Notes: a model not told the origin generated them from the letters alone. Counted from the stretch's first letter, positions 15,834 to 30,449 are shown. The stretch: DNA of 64,000 nt from Eulemur rufifrons (GCF_041146395.1 NC_091012.1:12700193-12764192), one strand, 5' to 3'. A program made the numbers and translations.

Positions 15834-15858
15834 CACACACACACACACACACACACAC
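15834..15858. repeat. (CA)n microsatellite
   Basis: About 12 uninterrupted CA dinucleotides, preceded by a T-rich stretch. Confidence 0.95.
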
Positions 15859-17787
15859 GCTCTCCATACTAAGTAACCCCAAGTGATTTATTTCAGGTAC
15901 CCGATAAACACCTGTGGTGTGAGCAGGTGGTCACCTGTATTCGGCATCCCCTCTGGCTGTGCCTCTGGTCACTGCCCCCACACAGTGTCCTGGCCCATGG
16001 GAACATGGAAAATGCAAAATCTCCCCAAACAATGGTCTGGTTGAGTTTTTTGTCATCTTAAGTCCAGGTAATTAAGGGATGTCTGTGAATATTTAATAGT
16101 GACACTAGAAAGAATATAATCTGAGAAAGTGACTTAACTAGACACTAATTTTGCTTTAGGAAAAGCATGACGGCAAAGAGCCAGACAGTGTAAAATCTGT
16201 TTTCTGTTTGAAATGACATTATTACAAAGAGCTGCATGATACTAATGAGACCAAAAATAAAAGAGAAATAACACTAAGCATGCCCCCTGCCTTATTTTAA
16301 TAAAGTCACCAATAACAGAGAGAGGAACATGGCATGCTATTCTGATTACCAGCATGGATGCTATTCTTAGAAAAATTTATTATTAAGCAGCATAAAGCCT
16401 CTTTTTCTTTCCACATACAGATTCAACTCTTTGGGAGAAATGTTATGAATATCTCAGCTTCCAGAAGGAAACTGGAGCATCTTCTGGTCCCAAAAAGGAC
16501 CAGTCTGTGAATGGGCAGATTTAGACTCCAGTGACCCCACAGCTCTACAGCATGCCAGCCCCCAAGTATTCTCCTACTTCCTGACAATGGAGAGGTCACC
16601 ATTAGCGTTTTCTTCTTGCAGGTCACCTTGTCTCAAAGGATGAGCCTTCCAAACGCCTTTGTCAAAATCCTTTGGTGGGGGAGTTGTTAGCAATGCCAAT
16701 TCTCAGGCCCAATCCTATGGGATCAGACTGTCTGGGAGTAAACTACTAGAATCTTTAAAGGAATCAGGGACATGAACAGGAAACTCTGAATCTGTAAATA
16801 AATAAGAAATGAACATATTTACTTTGTATCCAATGTCTTTCCTCCTTTGCTAATCATTAATGACTGAGTCAGTAGAAATTAGTATTATAAAGTATTGAAG
16901 GAGATATAGGTCAGTACTTCTCAAAGCACACATGGAAAAGGAATACTTCCATATATTTATAAACTTCCAAGCCTTTATGGACCAATACCAGGCTATTAAA
17001 CAACTCAAGCCTCACTCAACCTACCTCACAGATCCAATAATATCTAATTTGGTACATATGTTTGAATGTCATGATCAAGTCAGATTACTGAAAACGTTTC
17101 TGAACTTTTACTCTCAATTTCTGCACTTAAGTCTTTTGCACAGACAGCCGACAGTTCAAGAATCAACACAGGTCCACAGATCGTTCTTGGAAAAGTACTT
17201 CTGTAAATGACTTAGGCACAAGTCAGGAAACTTCCAGGACGTGGAGTTAAGAGACCTGACTGAGGCCAGCGGGTGGAGAAGAGCTGGGAAACACTCATCC
17301 TCATGGCAACCCCAGGCAGAATGGTGCTCCAGAGAGATCAGCAAGACTGGGAGTCAGGGAGGAAATCCTGGGACTATGTGGCATTGTTCCTGTATCACTG
17401 CAATACTGGCCAATGTGAAGATGTTGACTTAGAATGCAGATACAAAAGCAGCCCCCCAAAAAGGAGCATGTTTTAGCAGAGGTCAGGTAATTGACACACA
17501 ATGAAGAGAGTTGAGCATCTTCAATGCCCCAGACCAGCACAATGCACAAATGCGCAAAATGCAAGGAGCCAAAGGTGAAAGGTCAAAGACTAACAGCAGG
17601 ATTTCTTTATAGTCAAAAACTCTACACAGGAGAATAAAAGACAAATGGAATGTAGATGTTACTAGGGCAGAAACCAAGGGCCAGGTTTGTGTTCTGATAT
17701 CAGTTAGGTGACCAACCTCCTGGACTTCCTGGATGATTTGAGAACTTCTCTAGGTTTCAAGGGGTTTTATTTCTCACAGAAAAGTAG
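15859..17787. other. Unassigned intergenic DNA
   Basis: No gene or confident repeat is seen. A short 'ccaattctcaggcccaatcc' passage at about 16696-16715 recalls MER5-type sequence but is isolated. Confidence 0.35.
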
Positions 17788-18303
17788 ATGCAATGGTTAT
17801 TTTTGGGTGTCAATTTGACTGGGCATTGGGTTGCCAGATGTGTAGTCAAACGTTATTCTGGGTGTTTCTATAAGGGTGAATTTGGCTGAGTTTAACATTC
17901 AAATCCATAGACTTGATTTGAGTACAACAGGTTGCCATCCCCGACGGGGGCCTCACCCAATCCGTGGAAGGCCCATGTAGAGCAAAAAGGCTGCCACTGC
18001 CCAGATAAGAGGAAATTCCTCCTGCCTGGCTGCCTTTAAACTGTGCCATTGACTTTTTCCTGACTTTGGACTAGAACGATCCTGTTAGGTCTCCTGGTCC
18101 TGGCCTTTGGACTCAAACTGGAAATATGTCATCGACCCTGCAGGGACTGCAGCTTGCTGACTGCAGATCTGGGGACGTTTCAGACTCCACAGCCACGTGA
18201 GCCATTCCTTACAACACAGATACAGGTAGAGACATGGTAGAGACAGAGATGGAGACAGTTCTCCTGTTGACTCTGTTTCTCTGGAGAACCCTGACCAATA
18301 CAG
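17788..18303 (+). mobile_element. LTR-like interspersed repeat, family unresolved
   Basis: The left end is 'atggttatttttgggtgtca' and the right end 'ctctggagaaccctgaccaa', the usual limits of a common mammalian LTR-type repeat. Internally 'ggcctcacccaatccgtgg' and 'cacgtgagccattcctta' fit the same consensus from memory. I cannot give the subfamily. It abuts an L1 fragment on the right. Confidence 0.6.
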
Positions 18304-19845
<1,542 letters not shown>

Positions 19846-20860
19846 ATTAATTGAATCAAATGCCCACCAAGTTCCCCGCAGTGCTGAAGACCCGAGACTC
19901 CGCTGCCGGCCCGCTCCAGCATCTGCAAGCGGCACCTGCTACCCGCCCTTCCCCCCGTGGCTGGACGCTTCATTCTTCAGAAATTACACCAAATGCAAGT
20001 CATAGTCTTCTGTGTATCTGGTTCAAGACTGTTCTAGAAAATGCTCTCTCTGGCATCTCCCAAAACTTCCCATGGCTCCCTTGGGCTCTCCTAGTCCATG
20101 AACACAGTCTCCCCATCATCCCAGCCAGGTTCCCTGCGCCTCCCTGTTTCCCTGAAGGACCAGCTGCTGCGGCGCCCCAGCAAGACCCCTCACACTGTGG
20201 GGTCTCAGACTGGATGTGCGGACAGTGTCTTCATACTTCCCTCCTGTAGCTCTGGGAATATAACTCTTCCAGCCTCTGGGGGAAAGTCCGTGTGCCCTTG
20301 AAGTCCGTGCGCCCTTCTGCTCCCACTGTCAGTTCCTGTCTACCGCCAATCCTTCCTCATCATGGAAGCGGTGGCCAGAGACCTTCACTGCGTGGAACCA
20401 GACATGGTCTCTGACTCAGATACTGCTGGGCTCCAGGATGACCTCATGCTGTCACAAACTCGCCATCCCACACCTCTCAGTCACATAGACTCCTCATTTC
20501 TCATCACCTCCACCTCTGCTCCTTTTAGCCTTACTTCATGGCCATACTTAGGCCCTATGGTCACCCTGCAATGTTGAACTCCTGATATCACAAATTAAAA
20601 CTCCCATTTCTGACCATAATTTCCCATTCTTTCAGGTATTAACTTTTATTATACCTAGTTCCTCAATGTTCTCCAAATGTCCCATCTGTGGGCTGCTGTA
20701 CTGTCTTCCCCCCAAGGTACACATCTAGAGCCACTCCTCTCCTTGGAGTCCATGTCTTAACCCCCTGTGTCACTGTATGTGGGTCTGTCCTACATGCCTC
20801 CCAAGACCCAAACAGGCTCAATTCTCTGACTTCTGCTTATTTCCATAAGCTATGCCACGG
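19846..20860. other. Unassigned intergenic DNA
   Basis: Moderately GC-rich with no clear repeat. Overlapping frames of 122-132 codons (19637-20249) disagree in frame and match no family I know. Confidence 0.35.
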
Positions 20861-21240
20861 TGTCCTAGTCAGCTTGGGCTGCTCTAACAAATTGCCACAG
20901 GTTGGGTGGCTTGTAATTAACAGAAATTAATTTCTCACTGTTCCAGAGGCTGTAATTCTGAGATCAGGATGCCAGCTTGGTGGGGTTTGGGTGAGGTCCC
21001 TCTTCCAGGAGGTAGAAGGCCTACTTCTCCTTGTATCCTCACATGGTGGAAAGAGGGCAGAGCTCTCTGGGGTCCTTTCTGCAAGGTCACTAATTCCATT
21101 CCTGAGGCTCCACTCTCATGACCCAGTCACCTCCCAAAGGTCCCACCTACTAATACCATCCCCTTGGGGGTTAAGATTGCAAGATATACATTTGAAGGGA
21201 AACTCAAATATTCACCTTCAATATTCATTGCTCATAACAG
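20861..21240 (-). mobile_element. Solo LTR of MaLR/MLT1-MST type, minus strand
   Basis: In reverse complement the segment has the usual order. Plus-strand landmarks are 'acaaattgccacaggttggg', 'cctcacatggtggaaag' and 'cccacctactaataccatcc'. No internal region is attached. Confidence 0.85.
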
Positions 21241-22719
21241 ACAGGGTCACAAAAAACTCAAGGTCACCAGCCTCAACTGTAATCCCAAATCTGATCAACT
21301 CAAAGAATCTCTCCTCCAAGGCATTGGAGTGAACTGAAGGTTTAAGGAGATAGGGAAGAAGGTCACATCACAGCAACACAAAGCCCTGAAGCTGGGTGCT
21401 GGCATTCCTTGTGGTTCGATGGCCTTTGGGGATCACCTTCAGTGTCCCTCCTTGGCAGTGAGCTGCCCACTCTGTGGCAAGGCATCCTGATCCCTGGTCC
21501 CTTCTGTGCAGAGCTGCTCAGCCGCCTGCTGTTTCCGAGTCTTCCTGTCAGGCTTGCCCTTAGGATGTCCTGAAGGGCTTACTCTCTCATTGAAAGGGAC
21601 CATCCACTTCGTTCCCAAATGAAACATACACCGCCCCCCCTCACCACCCCTGTGAGGATCTGTCTAACCACTACACATGGGGTGGGGGGTGGTTGGGGCG
21701 AGGACTGATGACCCCTTTCCCGGCACCTGGCTTTGTGCTGTGCACCGGGCAGGCCCTTATGCATATGAAAATGTGTTGGATAAATCAAGAGAGGAACAAT
21801 GAGTAAATACACCTTTTGTGATGACAGAACTTAAGAAAGAATGGTTTCTAAAGCAAAGTCCTCACAGATGCGGTGTGCTGAAGTGACACCTTCCTTCATG
21901 TCTGCGCATTGCCGAGTTCCCGCCCTGTTTCCTCTCACTCAGCGGCGCACACAGAGGAATAGGGACAGCCTTGCTCACGCAGCTCATCGCTCCCCAGCCA
22001 GAGCTGAGAAGCGGTGTTAGCTGTGGTTTTGACGGGGTGCTCCTCCCAGTCTCTCTTCAGTGCTCCTGTGCAGAGGCAGCCGTCCTTGTGGACACATCTG
22101 AGATTAGGAGGTGGTCTCCGTGTCTCACTAGCGTGGTCCCCCCTTGCAGAGTGCGTTGATCTGCGGGCAGCCAGGCTCCCAGCACTAGCAGGTGGACGTC
22201 ACCCTGCAGGGAGACCCTGTCAGGGCAATTCCCCAGCCAAGCTTCATGGGCAGGAGCTGATCACTGATTTGCATTCACTCCTCTCTCGCTCTCTCAATTT
22301 CTTTCATTTCTTCATCACACCACATTTTAACATTTCCTCCTCTTTTATAGATGAAATAGTAACTTCAGCCAGTGATTACCATAAGCATTGCAATCAGGAT
22401 TAATGATTGACTCCTAACTACTCTGATAATATTAATATTATTAATTAGTATTAATTAATATTAACCTATCTGGGGAGATTAAATATGCCTTACCCTGACA
22501 CCTCCCAATTGGCACAACTGTAGACAGCTCCACAGAAAAACTAAGAAATGCCTGAGGTTTTCTAAGGAGAAATTAGATGATGAGATCAAACTATTTAGTC
22601 TGGAAATAAAGATTATGAGGCCACTCAAGCATCATGAAACCTCATAGCATGGTTTGCATGGAAGGCAGACGGGAGGAAGTGAGCTTACGCGTTAGGCTGA
22701 CATTGGAGTGGCAGCTCCA
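21241..22719. other. Unassigned DNA with an AT-rich palindromic patch
   Basis: No gene is recognised. At 22427-22465 a run of TAATATTAAT-type motifs forms a short self-complementary AT patch. Frames up to 129 codons (22014-22403) lack recognisable features. Confidence 0.35.
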
Positions 22720-22862
22720 CATCTTTGCATTTATTAGAACCTCGTGGCAACCGTGTGAGGGAATGTCATTGTTGTCCCATTTTAGAGATGCAATGAATAA
22801 AGAAGGAAGAAGAAATTATGTGACTTTCCTGAAGGAACTAGCTAGAAAGTGAAAGAGTGCAT
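22720..22862 (-). mobile_element. MIR-type SINE, minus strand
   Basis: The sequence 'cccattttagagatgcaatg', then 'tgactttcctgaaggaacta', matches the antisense MIR core with substitutions. Confidence 0.55.
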
Positions 22863-22944
22863 TCTAAAGCCAGGGTTTTTCACCACTCTGCTCCATTGGC
22901 TTCCTTTATTTCTGTTAATAGTGTGAGTACCAGTAGCAAGTACC

Positions 22945-23165
22945 TAACACGTGTTAAATGCTTCTGTGTGCCAAGTGCCATAGTAAGAAGTTGTACATGG
23001 ATTACCTCAGGGTTGAGTTGGGTGTCAGTTTATAAGAAAGGTCTCACTAGTATTTTCATTGTACAGATGACTGAACTAAGGCTTGGATGAGTTAACTCAC
23101 TTGCTGGGTGCTATAAAGCCAGAAGGTGATGCAGCCAGGAGTCCAAACCCAGCACTGTCCCCAGA
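22945..23165 (-). mobile_element. MIR-type SINE, minus strand
   Basis: Landmarks are 'ttctgtgtgccaagtgcca', 'attgtacagatgactgaact' and 'gccaggagtccaaaccca', in the order of an antisense MIR. Confidence 0.6.
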
Positions 23166-24484
23166 GCCAACTTCAGGTCCTGGAACCTTTAGTTACATGG
23201 CAGGTACTTCTCGACACTTGGTCAGCTGCTCTCGTTCATCCCAAGGAAGAGAAAACAGCCTCAATCATTTAGACATTATGCTCCTGTTGGTCAATGGACT
23301 TCCTGCTCCTGCTAAAGGGTCTGGGGATCGGTCCCCTCTCTCCACTAAACAGTAGTCACAGCAAGTGTGTTACACGTGCATCACTGAAGTGACTGTTTAT
23401 AGCAAAGACGCTCAGGTAACAATGAAAGGTGAAGAAAGGCAAGATTTTCTATGAAGTGTTCACCCAAGGGAGAGAATGCAAGGCTGAAGGCTGATAGGAA
23501 CAGCTTTTGTTCGTAGATGGTGTTGAGTTAACAAAGGTGTGGAATGTTCACCTAGGACATCAGCTGCAGGGCAGAAAAGGATGTGTCCTCGGAAGAACAC
23601 TGCTTTGGTGACAGGAGGTTTGGTGACAGGCGTCCTCCTCACTTTCCGTGGAGCGTGCTGCCACCCAGGGGAAGAGCAGCATCTGGGGACGCTTCCGGAA
23701 GGATCCTGGCTGACATGGTTCACAGGCGTTGGTCGTGGGCTGCCTCTGTCTCTGAACTCAGACAAGGAGGACAGGGTGGGGGGCCAGGAGGTGGCATTGG
23801 CCCCGGATAAGTGAAGAGGCAGGAGCCAGACCCCAAGCACAGACTTCACAGATACCCTCCTGGTCACTGGGACATCAGACCCTCCCTGTGAATCCAGGTG
23901 GTCACTGGCTCATGCACCAAGAGGACAGCAGGACCCTGCTGGGTCCCCTGGTTCTCCTCCAGTCTTCTAGAATTGAGTCAGTTCTGTGAATTTCAGGGAA
24001 ACTTCATTTTGTTCTTTTACCTGAACCTGCAATGTTGCATTGAGCAGTTTGGAAGTTTCCACCACCGTGCTCCGTAAATACATCTGGGGAAGTGGCGAGG
24101 AAACCCGCTCGGCCACCTGAGTGCCCTCAGCGTCTTGGACTCTGCCTGAGAGACAAGTCCGTCAAGCCCTGGGACAACTAATTCACACATTTCTATCTTG
24201 CTCCAATTCCAAGCAAATGGCATTGTGTCATTTTTAAATATGATTAATTCTAAATGCACACTTCTCCCTGCCTCCTCAAAGAGTGCTTACAGCAGTGATC
24301 GATGGTTCTTTATTCTGCTTCTTGTTAAAAACAGTGTGTTCAGAGTTTTTCTTATGTGCCGCAATACAGATTTTCAGAATCATTAAAGTGATGCGGCAGT
24401 TACACCTTTAGAAGAGCATGACACATATGTACAGACTTACTGCCCAGCAGCGATGCCTTCTGCAGGTGGGCCCTGTTCCTTGTG
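23166..24484. other. Unassigned intergenic DNA
   Basis: No gene or confident repeat is seen. A 135-codon minus-strand frame (23460-23867) has no known domain. Confidence 0.35.
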
Positions 24485-24651
24485 GCTAATCTCAGTGCTG
24501 CAGGCAGGGGGCGAGCCCTCTGGCCTTACTCTTTCCCCTGTGGGGACAAACAGCTGACTCAGCCCTGCCCACAGGGGGAGAACCGTCCCCCCAAACACGC
24601 CAAGAAGCCTCTTTAGTCAACCCCACACCTTCTCTTCCTGAGCACAGGAAA
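24485..24651 (+). repeat. Inverted-repeat arm A
   Basis: The reverse complement of this arm matches 25541-25708 at about 93-95% by eye. Shared landmarks are 'ctgagtcagctgtttgtccc' and 'gtgtggggttgactaaa'. Weak similarity may run on toward 24680. The spacer between arms is about 889 bp. It may be one member of an unnamed repeat family. Confidence 0.9.
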
Positions 24652-25232
24652 CACAGTTCCATCTCTCCTGTCCCTGCTAGCTGGTGTTTCCTAACCTCTG
24701 ATTGTGTAGACACACTGAATGCACCCCGTCCCGCAGCCTGCAGCTCCAGTCCTTGGGTTGAGGCTTCCGATGTAACCAAAGGAGGCCAGAGCCACTGGGA
24801 AGGACAGAGGCCACACGGTGTTTCAGACTGTTCAAACAGGTGGGGAATTGAGATGAAACAGGGACACTCGTCGGTGCTGGATCTTCTTTTAGGATCGCCC
24901 TCACTGGAAAATAAGCATTGCCCTGAAAGGCACTGATGAAACAGAATGCTTTGGGGAAAAAAGCAAATAAAATAAGCCAAGCCCTGTCTTTTCAAAGTTA
25001 GAATCTAAGACCACAGGGTCTGGGATGATCGTACTCACAAAATAAGAGGATGCGACCAGCCAGGGTGACCGGCCCGCAGGATGGAGGGTCCCATGCTGTG
25101 CTCTCTGGGCACCCACTGCTCAGGTTCCATCCATCCTTACCACCCCCTTGGCCGCACAAACCAAAAACATTGCTCTCCTTCCTAAAAACTATCCTGTCTC
25201 CCTAATTTCCAAGTCTTCAGGCCTTCATTGGT
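24652..25232. other. Spacer of the inverted repeat, left part
   Basis: No gene is recognised. A 167-codon minus-strand frame (24492-24995) overlaps arm A and this spacer but has no recognisable domain. Confidence 0.35.
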
Positions 25233-25340
25233 TGTGTTAGTTATCTACTGATGTTTGATAGACTACCACAAAGCTTCCTGGCTTCAGACAGCAAACAGAT
25301 ACCATCTCACAGATTCTGTGGGTCAGGGATTTGACAGCAG
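25233..25340 (-). mobile_element. MLT1-like LTR end fragment, minus strand
   Basis: The run 'gttagttatctactgatg', then 'ctcacagattctgtgggtca', matches the antisense 3' end common to MLT1-type LTRs. Only about 100 bp remain. Confidence 0.6.
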
Positions 25341-25540
25341 CTTAGCTGGGTGTTTTTGAAAATGTGAGTTTTATTATCCAGGTATGGTGAAGCCAACAGG
25401 TCAGGAGACAACTGCCATTGAAAGACACTTTGTTACTCATAGTTCCCAAGAGCAGGGGGCACACCACATCTTGGGGGGCCCATGGGGACACCCCAGATCG
25501 GATGGAGCGGAAGGCACAAGGCAGGAGGGACATAACTAGG

Positions 25541-25708
25541 TTTCCTGTGCTCAGGAAGAGAGGGTGTGGGGTTGACTAAACAGGCTTCATGGCGTGTTTG
25601 GGGGGGCGGTTCTCCCCCTGTGGGCAGGGCTGAGTCAGCTGTTTGTCCCCACAGGAGAAACAGTAAGGCTGGAGGGCTCGCCCCCTGCCTGCAGCACTGA
25701 GCTTAGCA
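25541..25708 (-). repeat. Inverted-repeat arm B
   Basis: This is the reverse complement of arm A (24485-24651). Neighbouring sequence on both sides (about 25360-25990) could belong to the same LTR-like element, for example the start 'gtgagttttattatccaggt'. I could not assign a family. Confidence 0.9.
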
Positions 25709-26247
25709 GCACAGAACAACAATCCTGCCTTTCTTGTGGTTTCTGCGGGAAAGGCAAGGTGAGGCGTCTAGGCAGACTTCAGGTTGGCTGGTGTGAGTAA
25801 TTTCAATGAGCTCTGGGGGAAGGGGCTGTTAACGCAGGTGGATAGTGGCCCAGGGCGCCAGAGCCCTGAAGGAGGCAGTTGAGGTGTGGCTCTGGTTGGT
25901 TTGTTCATGCAACATGCCGGAAAGTGAGTTTTATGCTGTCTAGGAATTAGCTAGCCCTGGAAGGGGCAGTCCCTCCTGGGTCACCAGGGATCCACAGGTC
26001 AAAACATCACAAAGTAAAAAGGCAGGATTGACACAGGTATTTCTGGCTCATAGTGTCTCACTAGGTTGCAATTCAGATGTTGGCCAGGGCTGCCGTCATC
26101 TGAAGGCTCAACTGGAGCCAGAGGATCATTGTCCCTGTCCGTCCTGCAGCTGCTGGTGGGAGGCCTCCAGTCCCACACTGTCACCTCCACCTGATTCTAC
26201 TCAGTCCTCCCCCAACCCACGACCCTCCTCCCATCTCTCACTTTTTA
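25709..26247. other. Unassigned DNA right of inverted-repeat arm B
   Basis: This may be a continuation of the element carrying arm B to about 25990. Nothing else is recognised. Confidence 0.35.
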
Positions 26248-26395
26248 GCCAGGGCTCACATCAAAATCACAAAGGGAGACTTTTCAAATCCAGACACCTG
26301 GGACCCGCCCACCTACAGCACGCAGAGCAGGGGACCTGCCAGGTGCCCTTGGGGAAAGTACCTCAGGTGATGCTGATGAACTCTCTGATTGTGGA
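26248..26395 (+). mobile_element. MER5A-like hAT/Charlie fragment
   Basis: The phrases 'gctcacatcaaaatcac' and 'caggtgatgctgatg' fit the layout of MER5A. It is short and divergent. Confidence 0.5.
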
Positions 26396-26964
26396 CCCGG
26401 TCCAGGGACACGATTCAGTTTGACCACTGTCCACATTTGTTGTGCTCCTGGCATCTCCGTGGACATCTCAGGCAGCTTTGTCCAGAATGCCCTTCCTTGT
26501 CATCTATCTGGGTAACACTCTTCTTATCTGCATCAATGCCACCTGCTATGAGAATCCTACTCAGGGCCCTCGCCTGGCACAGTGAACTGCTCCTTATCAG
26601 TGTTCTCAAATCTCTCCAGACACAGCCTCATGAGGCCCAGAGCAGGTGGTGATTAACTGAGAGTTCACAAGCCCCTCCTGGGAGGCACCACACCATATTT
26701 ACACTCGCATCCCAGCATCTGTCACTAGGGAGGAGGAGGAATTGCACTGGGTAAATGAATGACCACAGGAGCAATACATGGTCAGTCTCTGAGAGCATCT
26801 TCAAGAGATGTTTGGGGAAAAGGCAGGTTTCTTCCCTAAATGTTAGTCTATCTGCCAAACAAGTTCAACTTCCTATAATTGTTGCTGATATGAAGATTAT
26901 ATGAACTCTCCTTGGATTGCTTGTTCCCATTCATGGTCCCTCCATCTGCCACTCTCATTTCCCA
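26396..26964. other. Unassigned intergenic DNA
   Basis: No gene or nameable repeat. Confidence 0.35.
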
Positions 26965-27215
26965 CAGCTCGGCCCCTTCTCTCCAGCTCAACTCAGACCT
27001 TCCAGGCCTGGGCTGGGCTCTTCCTCTGCCGGTAGCTTTTCCTGATGTTCTCCCATCTCTGACGCCCTGCTGGGCTTTCTACCTTTCCTTGGATGATTTA
27101 TCCTCTTTAGGTGCCGCCTTCTATTGCTCTCGAGTTGTTTTATGTGCTTTGTCTGATCTCTCAACTCTTTCATAAATTCCCGAGAGCAGTACTGATTTCA
27201 TCTTCCTACGGCAGT
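26965..27215. mobile_element. Possible L2 LINE 3' end
   Basis: The order of a CT-rich stretch, 'ggtagcttttcctgatgttc' and 'attcccgagagcagtactga' resembles L2 3' ends. The resemblance is remote. Confidence 0.35.
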
Positions 27216-28419
27216 GTTTGTTTTATACGAAGCGTTTGGCCATGGTGTGTGAATTGCTTGATGGTTTCAGCAGGTTCACCTCTTACAGTAACACATTCTA
27301 CCTGCTGTGTAAAGAGGTGATTTCAACTTTATAATGTCCCTGCCATTTTTAAGGAAAACTCCAGATAGATGGTGTCCTAAGTGCAATGTCCAGGTTGTGA
27401 GAGAGAATAATCTCACTGAATTCTGAACTGGCTGGCCCACTTCCAGCATAATGAGTTAAGTGATGAGTGCTGTTAGGAAAAGCGAAAGACCTTGGGATAG
27501 TTCAGGCAATTCTCTTTTAACAAGGACAACATATTTTCATGGCCATTGTCCTGTTCCATCCTGGCGGGTGAGGCAGGCAGGCAGTACTCCTCTTCTGTTA
27601 ACAAGTAAGTTGAGGCCCAGCCAGGCTGCACCTGGACTGTTCTAGTTCCTGTACTCCATCCTGGCCTCGATTTGGCCTGAAGATGAACATTCAATGGAAG
27701 ACACTGGACCTGTCTGAGGCACTGGAAGGAGACCGTGGGGGACAGTGAGGAGTGGTACGTTCTGTGTTCTATGGGGCAGGACCAGAGCCCACAAAGTGCA
27801 GGAAGGGCCAAGGCTACAGAAAGAAAGCATTCTAAAACCCTGACTCCACTAATGGCAAATTGGGCTGCCACATACGGAAGGGAAATATTTCGTAGTTGGG
27901 CGATGCTAGCTGCAGACCACCCATCGAAGACTGATATGAGATGCAATTTAAGAAAACCAACTGGATCTGATCAAAATTTTCAAATTTGTGCAGATGACAG
28001 AGTACCTGGAATTCCAACAATTTTCACCTTCTTTTATAGAATACCATGAAAAATTGAAATATTTTCTCCTTTATGTGACTTTCTTATGTGATTTGCACTA
28101 GCACAAAACACATAGACATATTTGCTAGCATATAAATTGCATATATACTTGTGGTAAATAAAGTTGACTTCTTCAATTTCACGTTTGTTCTCTATTCAGT
28201 TTTTTTATTTTGTGGTGTGTTAGAAGGAACAGACACTGAAGAAATAGGAGAAAATATTGGTGATTTTTTTGTAGTGGAGAACTTCCATTTCATTGTGTGT
28301 TGTGGGTGTTTGTTTTTTTCTGCCATCATTTGATATTGTCCCAGCTGAAGACAATATCTTCCTGGGGTGAGCTGGAGAGCGCCCAGGCCAGGCACACACA
28401 GGCCTGCAGCCGACCATGT
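27216..28419. other. Unassigned intergenic DNA
   Basis: No gene is recognised. A 157-codon minus-strand frame (27473-27946) overlaps competing frames and has no known domain. Confidence 0.35.
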
Positions 28420-28632
28420 ATCGTGGGCGCCTCCTGGAGGCTGGGAAGGCAAAGACACGATTCGGTTCTGGAGCCTCCAGGAGGAACGCAGCCCCGCCCT
28501 GCCTGGTTTTAGCCCAGTGAGACCCCTGTCAGACTTCTAGCTTACAAAACTATAAGATAATGCATCTGTGTGGTTTTACGCCATGAAGTTTGTGGTAATG
28601 TGTTACAGCAGGAGTAGGAAATACTAGCATTA
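28420..28632 (+). mobile_element. MLT1-like LTR 3' part, plus strand
   Basis: Landmarks are 'gagcctccaggaggaacgca', 'tttagcccagtgagacccc' and 'gtttgtggtaatgtgttaca', the 3' half of an MLT1-type LTR. Confidence 0.75.
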
Positions 28633-30449
28633 TCCATGGGGAGTGCTTCTTGCTAAGGCCCTTGGTAGACAAGGAAGAAAACACAAGGACAACAGAACAT
28701 AAATTTAACAGGATTACCTAAATGTTCTAAATAAAGAAAAGTGGATACACAGTGAATTAATTTCTTTGCATCCTATTCCTCTATTTCTGTCCTGGCTATC
28801 GAAGGCTGTATGTGTGTATGTGTCTGTGTGTGCGTGAGGGTATGTTCATGCACTTGCTCAATGAGCAAACATTTGTTTAGAGTATTCCATGTGCACCAAG
28901 CCGTAGTCAAAGTAAATTAGATAAAAACATAAGATTGCTCCCCTCCTCAAGAAGTTCCTAGCACAGGGCAACAGGAAAGAAATGTGCCGTGTGGGGTGAG
29001 TAGTACATATGTGATTGGAGCCTTCACAGACTCGACACTCTTTCCAGCCGAGCTTTCAACACCCCCAGAGGTTCAATTTCCAAACATCCCAAGAGTTAAT
29101 TTCACGTTATCTCGGGATATTCCCTTTGACCTTCTGTCTCCCCAGCACAGTCTCCATCATTCCCTAGGCAGTTCTTCAAGGGAAGAATTCTAAGGTGTTT
29201 TTCGTTTAGGGGTGCTGGGAGCAGAAGAGTTGTGCAGGAAAAGGGAAAAATAAAGGAAAGGAAAAAATGTAAAGAGGAAAAATGCTTTTTTTGTATGAAT
29301 ATGAGTAAATGGTGATTTTATATGAGAATTATCTAAATTTTGAAACATATTGTGCTGAAAGGGACAACTCCAGGGCCATTGCTAGGAAATTTGGGGACTC
29401 CAGGAAAATCATGCTAGTATTGCCTGCCTCCAACCACGACATATGTTTATTGAAGAGCCTGGCTCAAATGAAACATGAAGAAAAACAGCCACAAAAAGCC
29501 CCCTGTCAGGCATAGTGACCTGTCCTGCCGTGTCGTCTCCCCTCGGAGAACAGGCAGGGAATTTCAAACACTTGTGATCTTGTCCCACCTGGCCGGCCAC
29601 GTGGTTCCCTGAACATTAAAGAAAATCTAGAGGAGTAGAACTTGGAAAAAACCAAACAATTCATCATACACTAGGCTCAATCTTTCCTGCACCATTAAAA
29701 TCACACCTTTCTCACGGTGAGAGGTACAGGCCCAGTAGCCCTTTACCATGGCACTGTTATTGGGGGAGGAATCTTGACACATGGTGAGCCTCGGCACCCG
29801 GCAGATCCAGGAGAGAGCCCAGCCCGACCACCGACTACCGGCCAATCCCACGCTTGTGAGGGCAGATGAAAGTGGTCCTCACAGGGTCACTGGTGGTCCG
29901 TGGGGGCAGCAGTCCAGGGACTAGGGGCTTTCCCTTCAATGTTCCAGATAAGGCAACTAATGCTAAAGTGGTTAAGTAACATATCTGGTTAAAAATTCAA
30001 GCAGATTCAAGGCAAGTGTGCTCACAAATGCTTAACAACTGGCTCTCAAAACAAACAAAAAAAAAAAAAGCCCTAATAATGGAGCATTTGCCAAGTTCAC
30101 AGTGTAAGTACTCTACTATGGCCGATTCCAAACCAGTGCAAGCCAGCTCTAGCACACCACAGATTGTGGATTTAAATATAACTAATGAAACCATAATCAT
30201 TTCCAATGAAAACATGGGGAATTTCCTCCATAATCTTGCGGTAGAGGAGAATTTGCAAACTATTAATAATGAGTCAATATACAGAGGATATAAAAAAATA
30301 AAAAATGAAAATCTTGAATTTACATGAAAATTCTACATACCAAAATGAAATATTAAATAAAATAATTGAAAAACACCAAAAGCAACATCAAGGACAAAGT
30401 TAACTAAAAATATTAATATGTAAGATTTTTATCACAGATCTTTTCAAGA
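28633..30449. other. Unassigned intergenic DNA with a TG-rich patch
   Basis: A degenerate (TG)n patch lies at 28808-28846. An A-run at 30056-30069 is isolated. No gene is recognised. Confidence 0.35.

Noticed and set aside
15834..15858. CA repeat as something unusual
   Set aside because: It is an ordinary dinucleotide microsatellite of typical length.
22427..22465. AT-rich palindromic patch as a regulatory or origin element
   Set aside because: Short self-complementary AT runs are common in AT-rich intergenic DNA. Nothing around it supports a function.
24492..24995. 167-codon minus-strand frame as a gene
   Set aside because: It runs through inverted-repeat arm A into unrelated spacer, has no known domain and no conserved context.
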